The notes beneath the pieces were generated by a model. The model was not told the DNA's origin and searched no databases. It was given only the letters and a program-made list of their open reading frames with translations. A stretch of 64,000 bases of DNA from Antennarius striatus (Eukaryota > Chordata > Actinopteri > Lophiiformes > Antennariidae), in contig NC_090797.1 of the NCBI RefSeq assembly GCF_040054535.1, forward strand, positions 9,957,001 through 10,021,000, in the 5' to 3' direction. The number at the start of each line of letters is the position of its first letter. The stretch's first letter is position 1. Positions 63,940-64,000 of the stretch are shown here, in pieces. Made by a program: the position numbers and the translations under genes.

Positions 63940-64000
63940 ATGGAGAAATATGAGGGTTACATTTTTACTGCTCTCTGCAGCACCAACTTTTTGATATCCT
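63940..64000 (+). CDS. Start of an unidentified protein, cut by the window edge
   Basis: An ATG in strong context (A at -3, G at +4) opens a frame that stays open for 20 codons to the edge (MEKYEGYIFTALCS...). The visible stretch turns hydrophobic, which could be the start of a membrane segment. I do not recognise the family. It could also be a chance frame, since the divergent position beside tprkb is the main support. Confidence 0.35.
   Translation, partial: MEKYEGYIFTALCSTNFLIS

Overview
This window is vertebrate nuclear DNA, almost certainly from a teleost fish. The genes are split into small exons by GT-AG introns. (CA)n, (GT)n and (GA)n microsatellites are abundant, tRNA-derived SINE copies of a common fish type are present, and every recognisable protein is a vertebrate family member. 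I see no bacterial, viral, CRISPR or operon-like structure, and no undescribed multi-gene system. All exon coordinates below were derived by hand from splice sites, codon phase and protein similarity.

Layout. Positions 1-47168 (minus strand) hold the 5' half of a CELSR1-type seven-pass cadherin gene. One giant first coding exon (43631-47168) encodes the signal peptide and nine cadherin repeats. A 27.8 kb intron follows, then five short exons (15484-15839, 15103-15391, 11273-11495, 9791-9906, 8128-8216) that carry the region after the cadherins, EGF-like domains and the start of the first laminin-G domain. The rest of the gene lies beyond the left edge. The introns carry repeats but no other gene that I can support.

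Positions 49053-55431 (minus) hold cep83, a centriolar distal-appendage coiled-coil protein (15 coding exons, 686 aa). Its stop codon lies only 1.9 kb upstream of the celsr1 start codon. Positions 56794-59580 (minus) hold trmu, the mitochondrial tRNA 2-thiouridylase (11 exons, 416 aa). Positions 60192-61767 (plus) hold a serine racemase/threonine dehydratase-like PLP enzyme (6 exons, 323 aa), head-to-head with trmu. Positions 62404-63470 (minus) hold tprkb, a KEOPS complex subunit (4 exons, 175 aa), tail-to-tail with the PLP enzyme gene. A further plus-strand reading frame starts at 63940 and runs off the right edge.

How the genes relate. Two of the products act on tRNA by separate routes: TRMU thiolates the wobble uridine in mitochondria, and TPRKB belongs to the t6A37-making complex. 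The others act in planar cell polarity (CELSR1), ciliogenesis (CEP83) and amino-acid metabolism (PLP enzyme). They look like ordinary neighbours rather than a pathway cluster. TRMU and CELSR1 are also near neighbours in human, which supports the celsr1 call.

Most worth a second look: the PLP enzyme has alanine where serine racemase has its catalytic Ser84, and threonine where the metal-binding Asp216 should be. Two perfect CTCF-type core motifs lie between cep83 and trmu, one of them inside an element of roughly 110 bp that recurs beyond the 3' end of cep83. There are also several clear inverted repeats in celsr1 introns, and a repeat family present at two distant intronic sites.
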